Source of the DNA: Polyodon spathula
Lineage: Eukaryota; Chordata; Actinopteri; Acipenseriformes; Polyodontidae
Reading direction: 5' to 3'
Assembly: GCF_017654505.1 (NCBI RefSeq)
Contig: NC_054565.1
Span: 4,646,385 to 4,710,384, forward strand
DNA length: 64,000 nucleotides
How positions within the stretch are numbered: position 1 is the stretch's first letter; every line of letters starts with the position of its first letter. A program made the position numbers and the translations under genes. The notes beneath the pieces are model-generated. The model had not been told where the DNA came from and did not search any database. It worked only from the letters and a program-made list of their open reading frames with translations. Shown here piece by piece: positions 37,887 through 55,206 of the stretch.

Positions 37887-40166
37887 ACACTGCTGTATTT
37901 GTATGTGTGTATATACAGAGTATATACATGTATGTTACACAGCACCCTATACTTGGTATAATGTAGTTAAATAAGAATAAATAAAGACTACAGCTATTGT
38001 TATCTTCCATTTCCATCTTATTGGATTCAGATAACTACTAGCTGACTAACTCCCTTACTTAATAACTCGACTTGCCCTTCGCTGGTATTGATCCATGGAA
38101 CACGTTGCTATTGTGAGTAAGATGCTGAAGTTTCCAGAGCCGCCTGTGTTGACCTTTTCACTGCTCTCGCTCTCTAGTCATTTCTATGCTGTTTCAGAGG
38201 ACAGAATTCCTTCACTGCCCTCAGCTGCTGTGCCAGTCAAACAGCATGCACCCTGACAAATTACAAAACAACAGCAACGTGTCACATCATTAAACATATT
38301 TACAGATAGGGAGCATTTATTCAAAATCTTTGTTTTAGTCCATTTTCAACAAGAATAAGTAACGGGGGTTGTCTTTACCTGAGTTGTAAGAAGCTTTAAA
38401 TATCGGTGTACTGTATAGTGGCTACGATTGCGGTTTGGCATTTTGAAGTCTATTCAATTGATCCTAATGATGGCGAACCTAAATACCACCATTATTGAAA
38501 TCATTAAAATAAAGGGTTTTTTAAAAATAAACTCACCAGTGTGTGTGAGTCTCTTAAATGTATTTCTGTGTTTAAAAGCCAGTAAAATGATTGGTCCTAA
38601 TTGAATACATAAACAGGGCTTAAATTCTCATGGAATACCAAAAGACGGGTGTTACATTCCCAGCTTTAGATTCACACATTACTATACAGAAAATAAAAAA
38701 AAAAAGGTTTTCATAAACTAGTGCTGACTAGTTCAGCTCCGGACAGCTCCAGCTGAATTGAAGCCCTGAGTATCAGTAATGGTAAGTACATGTCAGGAGA
38801 CATAAGTCGGCTGATTAGAATAAAAATAATAATGCATCTGTACAGTAGGCCTATGCACAAATCAAATGAATACCCGTAGCACACTTTCTTTTTACTTTAG
38901 CAACCGGTAACACACAGTAAGTCATGCTGCTGCATTTTTATGTATCATTTCCATGTGATACAAACCAAATCACGTAAGCCATCTGATTTAAAAAAAAAAA
39001 AATTGTATATTGTATATATGTACATTGTATATATAAAACAAGTGGTTATTTTAAAACAACACCCAAAGCTTTGCCTTTTAATTTCCTTTTCTGCACATGT
39101 ACAGTATTTATGTATTTTACAAAGAAGGATTTTGATCATTGTTAAAAAAAAAAAAAAAAAAAAAAAAATCTTCAGATGGAAACTAGGTGGGTTGCAATTA
39201 GGGTTTGTTGAAGAAAGCCCTAGACTTTCATTTCCTGTCAAATAACTCGTAATCACAAAGCATTCTCTTTAGTTTTTCTGAAAACAAAACTGATCTGTGA
39301 AGCTAACATTGCAATGTCGTGTACGTGCACATGTATTTACTGTGTAACTGCAGTCCTGTGTAAATACACAGTAATCAGAGACACTTCATGTAAAGTGTTA
39401 CCACATCGTATTTGTCTTTATATAATTAATTAAAACTACCGCTATATGATTTTAGTGCATTTTCTTTTTTTTACTGTCGCTTACTTAGCATACAGTTAAC
39501 AGAAAACAGAACACGCACTTTACAGAAATAATACTTTTTAAATTCACATATAGAAAATTTGTGCCAAGTTTAAACAGTGACAGTGTACTTACTCCAGTTT
39601 ATTTTTTTTTAAAGTTTTTTTCCTTCCGTTTTTGACATTCCGATTTGAGTTTTTTTTTTTTTTCATTCTGGATTCATTTTTGATGGTTTAAAATCTACGC
39701 GTTATGATAGTAATAGACGTTATGACAGTGAGGCTCGACAAAACGCTTGTCAAAGAAAGAAGAAAAAAGGGGGACATCTGAAAAGTTTCACTGCTCTGCA
39801 GCATACAGTTTGTTTAGTTGAGTGAAAACAAAACGTTTCTAGTCCTCAAGGCTGCTGGAGTAGGATAGCTGGCACAGAGATAGTACATCATTTACTTATG
39901 CAGTATTTCCATTTGTATTTCTGTATGTATGTATGTATGTGTGTGGGGGGAGCACATATTTGTGTTTCTTTTTATTTGGAGGTTCCAGATGTTCGTCAGG
40001 TTTCCTTTTTGATAGTTTAAAATCGTATAATTATAATAGGCGTTTCGGCGTTATGATAACTTACTCATATTTTCGATTGTATTAGTGTATGTGTGTGGGA
40101 CCCCCTCAGGCGGCGGGACCCTCCACGTCGGGTCTGTGGAGGCGGTGCGACTTCCTTTTTGTTATT
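37887..40166. other. Gene-poor DNA with local duplication of AT-rich motifs
   Basis: No gene. Poly-A runs near 38990 and 39144, a small GTAT repeat near 39925, and a related pair of segments ('gatggtttaaaatct' near 39683, 'gatagtttaaaatcg' near 40011). Confidence 0.6.
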
Positions 40167-40182
40167 AGCGCCATCTAGTGGC
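40167..40182 (-). promoter_or_regulatory. CTCF-like motif
   Basis: The minus strand reads GCCACTAGATGGCGCT, which fits the vertebrate CTCF core CCASYAGRKGGCRS. Prediction from sequence only. Confidence 0.55.
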
Positions 40183-40635
40183 TGAGCGTGGAAGTGAAAT
40201 CTGCACCACGACAAAGTCTCCTCAGTATAACACAGAGCTTGTTTTACTGTTTAACAGAATGAATACGATTTTGTGTTCCATGAATAAAGCAGGATTTTCA
40301 GGTTTTGTTTTTGAATACCCCAGTATTGAACACACAAACCCAGCCCACCCAAGTGTGCCTGGGGTCCTTGTGCCAGTACAGCAATATTCTCTACCTCGTC
40401 ATTAGCATCTGAAAACGTCATCACCGCTCCTGAAAAACTTCCAAAAATGAATGCCAAGAGTATGCTTTTGAACTTTAGTTTAAGATTAGAAACTGGTGTT
40501 TGTCTGTAGTTACTATAAAAACAATGGAATATAAACTTAAGTTTAGCTCTTAAAACTATAGCACTAACACTGCATTGTGTTTTTTTTTTTTAAAAGAAAA
40601 ACACGATTTCTAATAGTTTATGCACAGCTAACCCT

Positions 40636-40855
40636 GGGCTAGATTCTCAAAGCTATTTCCTCCAAACTGTCAGTGGCGTTATTTTTGTCTGAGAGTAAAA
40701 AAACACCAAATACAAATCTAAAACGATTAAAAGACATCTTCAGAGTGCTCACAAGCCCCCAAATGCATTGTCTGGTGCTAGTGTTGGTGTGTTTTTACCA
40801 TCTGAAAATACAGTGCTAATGCTGTTTTGGCGTAATCAGCTTTGAGAATCTGTGT
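40636..40855. mobile_element. Small MITE with short terminal inverted repeats
   Basis: The left end 'agattctcaaagct' (40641-40654) is inverted at the right end as 'agctttgagaatct' (about 40838-40851). It is about 220 bp with an AT-rich interior and no frame. Confidence 0.55.
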
Positions 40856-40945
40856 CCAATTTTCTCAATTTAAGCTGTGCCCTTCCATAGTGCTCAGGAA
40901 GGCACTATATTATAAGGCAGCGAGTTTCAAACTTAAAAAAAAACT

Positions 40946-41590
40946 ACCCGTTCTATCTGGAGGTTTCAGTTCTCTGTACCCGTTCTGTCTGGAGGTTTCA
41001 GTTCTCTGTACCGGTTCTGTCTGGAGGTTTCAGTTCTCTGTACCGGTTCTGTCTGGAGGTTTCAGTTCTGTGTACCCGTTCTGTCTGGAGGTTTCAGTTC
41101 TCTGTACCGGTTCTGTCTGGAGGTTTCAGTTCTGTGTACCCGTTCTGTCTGGAGGTTTCAGTTCTCTGTACCGGTTCTGTCTGGAGGTTTCAGTTCTGTG
41201 TACCCGTTCTGTCTGGAGGTTTCAGTTCTGTGTACCCGTTCTGTCTGGAGGTTTCAGTTCTCTGTACCGGTTCTGTCTGGAGGTTTCAGTTCTGTGTACC
41301 CGTTCTGTCTGGAGGTTTCAGTTCTCTGTACCGGTTCTGTCTGGAGGTTTCAGTTCTGTGTACCCGTTCTGTCTGGAGGTTTCAGTTCTCTGTACCGGTT
41401 CTGTCTGGAGGTTTCAGTTCTCTGTACCGGTTCTGTCTGGAGGTTTCAGTTCTGTGTACCCGTTCTGTCTGGAGGTTTCAGTTCTGTGTACCCGTTCTGT
41501 CTGGAGGTTTCAGTTCTCTGTACCCCTTCTGTCTGGAGGTTTCAGTTCTGTGTACCCGTTCTGCCTGGAGGTTTCTGTTCTCTGCACCCC
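40946..41590 (+). repeat. 32-bp minisatellite, about 20 copies
   Basis: The unit is 'ttctgtctggaggtttcagt' plus a 12-base joint. Two joint types are interspersed, ctctgtaccg and ctgtgtaccc, and their variant bases are almost always linked. Because 32 is not a multiple of three, all three plus-strand frames stay open (40842-41612, 41134-41616, 41198-41662) with a 32-residue period. These frames are a by-product of the repeat, not genes. Edge units are more diverged. Confidence 0.95.
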
Positions 41591-42071
41591 TTTACAATTT
41601 TCGCACTTCTGAATAGCACCGTAGTTGCAATAAAAGGTACAATACCCAACAGTAATTCTTAAAACTTTTAAAGTCTTTGAACGCACAGAACAAAAAAACA
41701 AACAAAAAAAACTGTTAGACAAAGTCATTATAAATATCCTAAAATGGGTCTGCACTGTAAATGTTTATCACGTTACCATTTACTTCCCATCTCAGCGCGT
41801 GTGCCATTTAAAATGTTTACAACATCAACAACATTAATATAAAACTGTAATAACGAAAAATGATAAACTTTTAAAATTAAAGCCAAAATAACAACGCAAT
41901 AGGGAAGTCTATACAACGCTCTGACACTTTGCACCTTCTGTAGACTCCTTTGTATTTGTTTTGCATTCGTTTTTCTTTTGCAAGTAAAAAATGTGTCAAT
42001 GTGTTTTTAGAAGGGATTACTGTATATTGCGCTCGCATAATAGTTGAGTTTGGACAGTAGAGTGCACAGGA

Positions 42072-42085
42072 GTGCCCTCTTGTGG
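42072..42085 (-). promoter_or_regulatory. CTCF-like motif
   Basis: The minus strand reads CCACAAGAGGGCAC, an excellent match to the CTCF core. Prediction from sequence only. Confidence 0.55.
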
Positions 42086-42751
42086 AGAAGATGTTTGTTG
42101 CACAGGAGTTCTGTACATGCACAGTTCCAGATTAGAACAGTTCAGTCTGACAGTATGGCCAGATAATCTTTTCAGCATGCACAAGCTCTTGTACTAAACC
42201 CAGAACTAACAGTGCTGTGTCTCAGGAATCCTGCATTGCGAAGCCCCATCACCGAATTACCTGCAGAGGAAGGAGCTTCATAACTTTGGAGGTTCATGTT
42301 TTACAAGCAGCGTTAAAGTTAAAAAAAAAAAAAAACACGTTATAAATTGTAAAGAGAATATTAATAACTTTTATGTATTTTTTTAAAATATTTAAACACG
42401 AGTTGGAAAAGGATTGCTTTTGTTATATATTGAACTGCTATACTAAAATCTTATTACTCTGCGAGGCAGATTTCCATAGAGTTTACCCAACCCTGTGATG
42501 ATAGTGGCTTTACTACTGAAGACACTATGAATAATCGAAACAGTTTTAACAATGTTTACTAAGATGCTACTCATTTCTTTGTGTGGTTGTTTTGTAAAGC
42601 GTTATATAAAAGTAAACTGACTGATTGATTGTGACTGGTAATGTAATTAAGAATAAGCACAACTGCACTGGAAGCAAAATCAACAACCATTTATTCTGCC
42701 GCCATCTTAGTGTACAGTTTTCTACAGAATTCCTGTTCATTCATTGATACT

Positions 42752-42767
42752 AGCGCCATCTGCTGCT
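42752..42767 (-). promoter_or_regulatory. CTCF-like motif
   Basis: The minus strand reads AGCAGCAGATGGCGCT, a good core match (AGATGGCGCT). It faces away from the motif at 42866. Confidence 0.45.
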
Positions 42768-42865
42768 CTTAACTAATAATGCATCGAGTAAGACAATTAG
42801 CTGTCCAACCTGTTCTAATTCAATTGTCTTTAAATCTAAATGCAAAGCAGCTGTTGTTCCTTATT

Positions 42866-42881
42866 CCTGAAGGGGGCGCTA
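42866..42881 (+). promoter_or_regulatory. CTCF-like motif
   Basis: The plus strand reads CCTGAAGGGGGCGCTA, a good CTCF core match. Only 98 bases from the oppositely oriented motif at 42752-42767. Confidence 0.5.
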
Positions 42882-43159
42882 ATGTAATGACGTCAATACG
42901 GAAAACCAGGACTGTTTTACAGAGGTGGCTTACAACAGGATTTTACCGTTGTTTGTGTTAATTAAAGGAATACTTTATACCAACTGTAGTTCCTGAATAT
43001 CTAATGTATTACATGATTAACATCTCATTATGTGTGTTCTCTATCAATCTATATTGCGGTTTCATAGACTTGCTAAATAGTTACCTTTATATCCACCGCT
43101 TCTAAAAGCTGAATTTTTCAAAATTTCTGTCCCCTCTGAAACTAATTTTGCATAGTGAT

Positions 43160-43250
43160 TTTTATAAGAACATAAGAAAAGTTTGGGAACAAGAAAAGGC
43201 CATTCGGCCCATCAAGGCTCATCCCTTGTTAGCACTCCATGCTCCTCTAC
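43160..43250. repeat. Fragment of the same dispersed repeat family
   Basis: 'agaacataagaaaagtttgg' followed by 'gccattcggcccatcaaggc' is the characteristic left part of the repeat seen at 12098. It is truncated and lies just left of the last sulfotransferase exon. Confidence 0.6.
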
Positions 43251-43355
43251 TGAGGGGAACTCATTTAAAAGCACAGAATCATGTATTTTTTAAACATTTT
43301 CAGTGTAGGTCTGTTCCATACTGGCAGTACACTCTTTGAGAATGTAACCCCTCAC

Positions 43356-47892
<4,537 letters not shown>

Positions 47893-48279
47893 CTGGAGTT
47901 TGTGAAAGTAGTAGAATTAACAAGTGAGCATGTCCATATTGGACTTACCAATGCAAGCTCTTTAAGGATGGATGCCCTGCAGGTGTACAAAAAAACAATA
48001 AACACCTGCAATAGGTAACACACACTTGCAAACTGGCTGTCCCTGACATGACAAATGGCATTTCTGTCATGAAGTGTTTGGTATATGAAAGCTGCCTCGC
48101 CCTGTTGCTAATCAATTCCAGTCAGGCAGGGCTATAAGGTGCTCGCTTGGCAAGTGCTGCTCAAGACTTCACTAGGCACTAATGTTTCAAATACAAGGTG
48201 TTATTGGAGCATAATTTGGAGAGAAACAAAAATGGCCTTGGTAAAAAGATTATTTACTAAAAGGTCCCCGTATAGGGGC

Positions 48280-48779
48280 NNNNNNNNNNNNNNNNNNNNN
48301 NNNNNNNNNNNNNNNNNNNNNNNNNNNNNNNNNNNNNNNNNNNNNNNNNNNNNNNNNNNNNNNNNNNNNNNNNNNNNNNNNNNNNNNNNNNNNNNNNNNN
48401 NNNNNNNNNNNNNNNNNNNNNNNNNNNNNNNNNNNNNNNNNNNNNNNNNNNNNNNNNNNNNNNNNNNNNNNNNNNNNNNNNNNNNNNNNNNNNNNNNNNN
48501 NNNNNNNNNNNNNNNNNNNNNNNNNNNNNNNNNNNNNNNNNNNNNNNNNNNNNNNNNNNNNNNNNNNNNNNNNNNNNNNNNNNNNNNNNNNNNNNNNNNN
48601 NNNNNNNNNNNNNNNNNNNNNNNNNNNNNNNNNNNNNNNNNNNNNNNNNNNNNNNNNNNNNNNNNNNNNNNNNNNNNNNNNNNNNNNNNNNNNNNNNNNN
48701 NNNNNNNNNNNNNNNNNNNNNNNNNNNNNNNNNNNNNNNNNNNNNNNNNNNNNNNNNNNNNNNNNNNNNNNNNNNNNNN
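48280..48779. other. Assembly gap (500 N)
   Basis: Exactly 500 N characters, a round placeholder length, so the real distance is unknown. Reading frames drawn across it are meaningless. It lies upstream of the first visible sulfotransferase exon and is the likeliest place for the missing first coding exon. Confidence 0.99.
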
Positions 48780-49323
48780 ATATTGGATGTCATTGTTTTA
48801 GTCATTTTTATATTAATATATGTTGTCATGATATATACTGTTGGTACTGTATGAGTTGATATGGTCCTAGCTGGTATTAAAAATAAAGCGCCTAAGCAAA
48901 ACAGTTTAGCTAAAAGCAAATCACAAAATATCAAGCATATATCATCCCTCTAAGGATATCCATGTAGCAGTCCAGATTTATTATTCACAGCTCGCACCTG
49001 ATGCAGAGCTCCAAGAAACGCAAATGATGAACTGAATGAAAAGAGTTGGAAAGCCCCAAACGATGGTTATGCACAGGCAGAAAGTATATTATTATACAGT
49101 GTTAACATGACTAATACGACTGCACTTCCAAATGTGAGCCTCCACACACACAACAGTGCGCTCCGACCAATGCAATGGTGAGTTTGGCTTGATGGGGGAA
49201 CTACAGGCAGGGGTGGTGGTAGAGTGTGGATTGGAGAGGAAAACTCTGCCCCTGGTGTTGAAGTGAAGTATAACATCACAGATTTGAGATGGAACTTTCC
49301 ATATTAATAATAATAATAATATA

Positions 49324-49372
<49 letters not shown>

Positions 49373-50311
49373 GTCATTTCTAAATAATGTATTTTATTAA
49401 TAATCTGCTTCAAGTCCTATCTAATGATCAGCACATCCCTAGTTGAAAAAAACTAAAACAAAACTTGCACAGTAAATATTTGTATCCATGTCACATTGCT
49501 TGAATTTCAGGGAAGCCAAACACATGCTGAACTATTACATTATGACCACTCAATACTTTAGAAGCACTTGTCCATTCAGTTTTTGAATGTCCCAGACAAT
49601 TGGACAAGCCTTAAAATTGAACCCTGTTAAACCACTAAAAAAAATCACCACAACTTCTATGGAAATCTGACAAGCAGCTCCCTATATAGGCTTTAATAGG
49701 TCTGCCAATAGATCATGTGTCTACAGTGAAAAAGAAGAAGGCCACTATTATTTGCATGGAATGACTTCTAACACATACAAATTCAGATGGATTTTCAGTA
49801 TTTCAATGGTAACCAGCTGGATAATTTAATCATTAAGTAATTATTAATCTTATTCATTAAATGAAGAACAATCCCATTACAGCTTACTTTTCAATGGGTT
49901 CAAAATGCCACATTTGATTGTCTTGATGAGTCTTGCTGGGTCTTCCCTTGTGTGATGTATCTCACAGGGAATGATGAGTTAATAACACTGACATCATACT
50001 TACAAGACATCAAATTACCTCTTGACTGCAGTGCCTGCAAAGTTAACGATCTCCTCTCTATTCAATGGGCTGAGATTGATGTCTGTCTCTCCTGGCATGT
50101 GGGCTGCAATAGTTTCTCTGCCCAGTTCATAATACCCAGCTTGGGTCTAGTGGAGCTTTCCTTGTAAAAACTTGACTGTTTTTTTTTTCTTTTAGAAACA
50201 CAATCTTTTCATGTTCAAATAATCTTTCGATATTTGACTATTCTTTAACTTTGAATTAGACGAAAAACAAAGGAATAATTTGGACCGTATTACAGTAAAA
50301 AAAAAAATTAG
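48780..50311. other. Gene-poor DNA right of the assembly gap
   Basis: Only an AAT microsatellite was recognised. I looked for a sulfotransferase first exon encoding a YPKSG-like end on the minus strand and did not find one. Confidence 0.55.
49303..49370. repeat. (AAT)n microsatellite
   Basis: About 22 AAT units with one interruption near 49322. Confidence 0.95.
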
Positions 50312-50642
50312 AAACACTTTACATTAAATATCTGTAATCACTGTGTATTTTCATAGTAGTTACTTAGTAAATACATGTGTACTTACACATAATTACAATG
50401 TTATTATACATAGTTACAATGTACTTAATGTGTAAATCTTTTTGCACAATATATGTAGAACACAATTGTATAAGAAAAGGTTAGTTTTACAGTTAGGGTT
50501 AGGGTTAGGGTTAGGGTTAGGGTTAGGGTTAGGGTTATCTCATGCAAAAAATATACAAATTAAGTACTTTGTAACTATGCATAATAACGTTGTAATTATG
50601 TGTATTTACATAACTGTTTACTACTTAATGTAAAGTGTTACC
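50312..50642. mobile_element. Palindromic MITE carrying telomere-type repeats
   Basis: Ends 'aacactttacattaa' and 'ttaatgtaaagtgtt' are inverted repeats, and inner arms ('cacataattacaatg' against 'cgttgtaattatgtg') also pair. The centre carries seven perfect TTAGGG units. No coding. The terminal sequence resembles other fish MITEs ending in 'cactttaca'. Confidence 0.75.
50493..50534 (+). repeat. Interstitial telomeric repeat, (TTAGGG)7
   Basis: Seven uninterrupted TTAGGG units followed by TTA, in the loop position of a palindromic MITE. The size and position argue against a true chromosome end or fusion point. Confidence 0.97.
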
Positions 50643-50744
50643 AAAAAAATATTTTTAAAAATAACAAACGGTATATCTAATTAAATTACTTATTAGAAAA
50701 GAGAGAAGCACTCTTATACAGAGTAGAATGGGTGTTATTTAAGA

Positions 50745-50840
50745 CAGGGGTCTCCAATCCTCATCCTGGAGGGCCGGTGTCCCTCCTGGTTTTTGTTCCA
50801 ACCGTACCCTAAATTAATTAATTAGACCAATTAAACTTCT
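50745..50840. mobile_element. hAT-like MITE fragment, same end family
   Basis: Begins CAGGGGTCTCCAATCC and runs through the family-typical 'ggtttttgttccaacc' and 'taattagaccaatta' segments. I could not find the other end, so it is truncated or strongly decayed. Confidence 0.6.
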
Positions 50841-53703
50841 CACATCATTCATGCATTGGTTTCCTTTGCATGATATCCTTCTGATATTAAGAAATCTGTT
50901 CTGTGAACAAAGAGGAAAACACCTTTGCCACCGCATTTCAAGCAACATTTTTTTCAGGATTTAAATATTTGTCACACAATCCCTCCAAGCAGCTGTTGCT
51001 TCACTTGTTTCACTTTGAATGGTAAATTAGCCCGATCAAGACCAATGACCCTCACCTGATTGACAGCACTTGATTTCTGTGTCAAGCTCAGTGGGAATAA
51101 TCGGTTCCTGCAGTTCCAGTATTGCTTTTACCTATAATATGCATGTACACTTCTTCCTTGCAGCGCAGTCATATTTAAGGGATTTTAATGAAATGTGAAT
51201 GTGTAACGAATGGCTGAAGAGTGTCAGGAGGTTATGTGTATGAGCACCACTCTAAATCTCCCCCTTGAGGCAATGCAGATTAAAGCACAGGACTCATTGT
51301 GACGCACTTTGCTGCACTTTCCATTTTTAACGGAGGAATCAGCAGTGCTTTCTGGGGAGACAGAGGGTAGTATAGGTAAGTTGCTGACAATAAGAGTTAG
51401 ATACTGCACTAGTGTGGCTCACACTGTTAATTAACCATTCAAGAACCATTTTTTTCATTTTTTTAATCCCACAAGCCTCCTGATTCCATTAACCATACCA
51501 GTGTATGTGTTCTTCCATCTCTGGAAGTGGATGGGAATCAAACTTTTCAGGCACAACTAATGTACTATATGGGCAATAATTCAAACTCATTTGTAATTTG
51601 AAAAATTTAAATAAGAATGAAGGCTTAATGTTATAGTTGGACCATGGTGCACTCTGCTAAAACCAGATATAGTTGGCTTGCCAGTTTGTTTACATTACCT
51701 ATGGCACCATGCTTCCTCCCTCATAAGTAGCTTGCTGGTCACTTTGTCAAATAAGAATTTTACCAAATGCTACTAACTAGCGGTCAATTTTTTTTTTACT
51801 TTCCCCAACCAGTGCTGTCGTTCAAATGTTGAGTTTAATTGATGACCTGGGAAGGTTCTTTGAACTGTTTCGAAAAGTCCAGAAACTTAATAGTTTCCAG
51901 AACTTTTCATTTTTCTTGCACTTGCCCCGATCAGTGAGGTGCTAGACTAAAGGGTCATCACAGGTAAAGAAAAAAACTGGAACCTGTGATTTACTTCACT
52001 GGAAGTGAATAGGCTCTGGGAAGCATCCTGTTTTTTAATCTTTAGCTGTATACTGTGTATGACCACCACTTCTCTGCAAAGGGAGGTTAAACTGCATTTG
52101 GACAGGAGGTATTTTCATGTTCATAATATGTATTTAATGAGTGGTACCATAGTGTTACCATGCTTTTACCTCAGTACCACCACATAAACATATTGATAAG
52201 AGCTCTGTCTATGTGCTGGCACTGGTGTCCTTGCAGTGACCTCAGTTAGTGACCTGAGTAGCAATGCAATAGGACTCCTATTGTTCCAGACTGTACAAGC
52301 AAAGGCACTCAGCCAAATGATAGGGATCAGCTCCTAGGCTCAATGCACCCAGGAGAATGAGCCAGACGTGTGAGGAGCAGCAGGGAGCAGCTCCGTCAAT
52401 CCTGTTATTGAAATGGATCACAATCGATTGAGCAGAGCTTGCAAGGATATGTATTACAACATTGCAATCTGACTATATGAGCTGCTTTGCATGGGTACGC
52501 ATCCAGAGCTATAGGGATGTTATGTAAAAGTTACATAAGTACTAGCGCTGCTGTGTAACCCTGACCCTCACCCAAACTTGTAATCTACTTCACTGCAGTG
52601 CATGCCATGTTACACAGCATTTGAAGAAAACAGGTCTGTTCCTCCAAACAACATCCTTGAATAATGTTGTCTATATAATGTGGTTGCATAGAAAAGTCTG
52701 AACTTCAGTTCTACTGTCGTCTGCTTTTGAGACTGTACTGTGATTGATATATGAACCACACTTGTCATTGTCATAGACCATTCCCTTATTTTGGTAATGC
52801 ATGACCCAATCACTGTGCAAAGTATATTTTGCTGTAACGTGTCCCAAATGTACATTCATTTTATCTTTCATTAAACTCTTCACTAAAAACAATGACGGCA
52901 AGCTGAGGCCACAGGCAAGCTCGATGTAAAGACTCCAACAACGCAGGTAAATGGAATATTGATAGGGCTACAAAGCTATGCGGTGGCAGCTGGCCGGTGA
53001 CGTTAGACCAGGAAGAGACTGGGGGCTGAAGCACTGAGTGTATTTATTTAATACATAAATCAAAGATTTAAACAAAACAACACACTTTCCATGAAATAAA
53101 AAGGCACTGTGGCCAAAATAAACAGACAAACACCAAGCAAGGAATGTGCTGGTTCAAATCCAGCATGACTAGCAATTGCAGTTATATTTTCTAAATCTTA
53201 CTTGTCTGTTCCTCCTCTGAACAACCCCACCCCGATCAGCAAAAGCTGCTGGTTTTTATATTACGGTCGAGGGATTAATTGGCTATCAATTACCTAGTTT
53301 CTTGACTACATTCTGCACTGCCAACCACGCATTCTCACACGTTTTAGCTGGATGGGGAATTTGAACCCCATCCATGCTGTCAAACCATAATTACAAAACA
53401 TTGTGGTTTAAACACTAAACAATACATTTCAATCATAATAATACAACACAATAAAGTACTGTAGCTGTACCTGGTCAGATACGCCAACAGCTTTGTCTTC
53501 CATTGTAAACACAGCCATTGATAATCATCAACGTTTAATTAGCAAGAAAGGCCTTTTTGCAACCTTTAACATTGTTTCTTACAATTAGGCCTACAGGTAT
53601 GTTGCTGAGACACAGATTACTGCAATTGCTAAATAAACAGGTGACAAATAACTGGAAATTGCTATAATACTGTAAGTAATATACATAGACAAATGAGATG
53701 TTA

Positions 53704-53760
<57 letters not shown>

Positions 53761-54251
53761 TTGTCTAGTAATAAACCATTATTGGCTAATAATATTTACT
53801 AAAACTACACTAAAGAAAAGTGAATGATATTGAAGTACCCACATCTGAAGTTCAAAGGTATAATTACGTTTTGTGTTTCATATTATTTCGATGTTATTAT
53901 ATGATATAATTATCCTTATAAAGTTTCCAGTGATAAATGTGCATGGTAATTGTGTGGTTTTCCCATAGTTATGCAATGCATTGATCATAGGTTACCATAG
54001 TTTGCAATGTTATTTAATATGATTTACCATACCTCTCTGTGCTTCACAATGTTAACCCATACTTTCACTGTGATGTATTACACTTTGCTAGACTTTTACT
54101 ATGGTAAACTTCTATAAGGGTCACCAAAGACTAGATGTAATCGCACGACAAGGTGGGTGGGGAACAGCAAAATCCACCAGCAATGAATAAGGTTACCAGA
54201 TGTCCCAGGAAAAGCAGAGCAATTGATTACGTTGTGTCAGCACCATATATA
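50841..54251. other. Gene-poor intergenic DNA
   Basis: No gene recognised. Contains an ATT microsatellite and two tRNA T-arm-like hairpins (53147-53165 and 53351-53372). Confidence 0.6.
53704..53759. repeat. (ATT)n microsatellite
   Basis: About 18 ATT units in gene-poor DNA. Confidence 0.95.
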
Positions 54252-54628
54252 TATTCTGATAGTAACATGGGGTAGTGAAACAAGCCTGTACATGGACTAT
54301 TCTGATAGTAACAGGGGGTAGTGAAACGAGCCTGTACATGGACTATTCTGATAGTAACAGGGGGTAGTGAAACGAGCCTGTACATGGACTATTCTGATAG
54401 TAACATGGGGTAGTGAAACAAGCCTGTACATGGACTATTCTGATAGTAACAGGGGGTAGTGAAACGAGCCTGTACATGGACTATTCTGATAGTAACAGGG
54501 GGTAGTGAAACAAGCCTGTACATGGACTATTCTGATAGTAACAGGGGGTAGTGAAACAAACCTGTACGTGGACTATTCTGATAGTAACAGGGGGTAGTGA
54601 AACGAACCTGTACATGGACTATTCTGAT
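54252..54628 (+). repeat. 46-bp minisatellite, about 8 copies
   Basis: Units begin TATTCTGATAGTAACA, continue GGGGTAGTGAAAC and end CCTGTACATGGAC. Two positions vary between copies (catgg/caggg and aaaca/aaacg). No coding. Confidence 0.95.
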
Positions 54629-55139
54629 GATAAGTATTCAGAATGCTGGTTTAAACAATGAGTGGATTAAGAGTTTGAGCTTGTCAGTAGCCGACTGGAG
54701 CCTATGGTATGAAAAGTAAAGAGAATGTTTGCTATACAGATATTTTCCCTCGCTCTGATGTTCCCTTCCCTGCACAGACAACATGTCAAATGTTTTGTGT
54801 TTTATAATGGTTTGTTTTAGTTTGTAATTTAAGCCTGGTTAACAAAACATACCTTTTCTTAACACACTAAGCACTTTTTCCAAAGGTGCAATAGTGCAGT
54901 TTGCACTGTGATGTTTAGAAATGGCTGTTTTGAGAAATCTTAATTATGAAGGAAAGTCTAATTGACCACTTGTATATTTTAATACTGTGCTATTGTTCCT
55001 TTTGACCGTGCTGTCCAATAAAAAAGTTTTCATTGCTTTTAAATATATCCTTTGACTGTATTTTAAACTCTGTATCCAAATATAAAGAACCTGATCATGT
55101 ATCTAATGTTGTTCTGTGCTTTATCGAACTTGATATATC

Positions 55140-55206
<67 letters not shown>

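Noticed and set aside
40842..41662. 256-, 160- and 154-residue frames in three plus-strand frames
   Set aside because: All are translations of the same 32-bp minisatellite; openness in all three frames shows it is a repeat effect.
48139..48934. Frames of 220 and 225 residues across the N gap
   Set aside because: Most residues are undetermined; they exist only because N has no stop codons.
50493..50534. Ancient telomere fusion site
   Set aside because: Only seven units in one orientation, placed at the centre of a MITE; no head-to-head arrangement.
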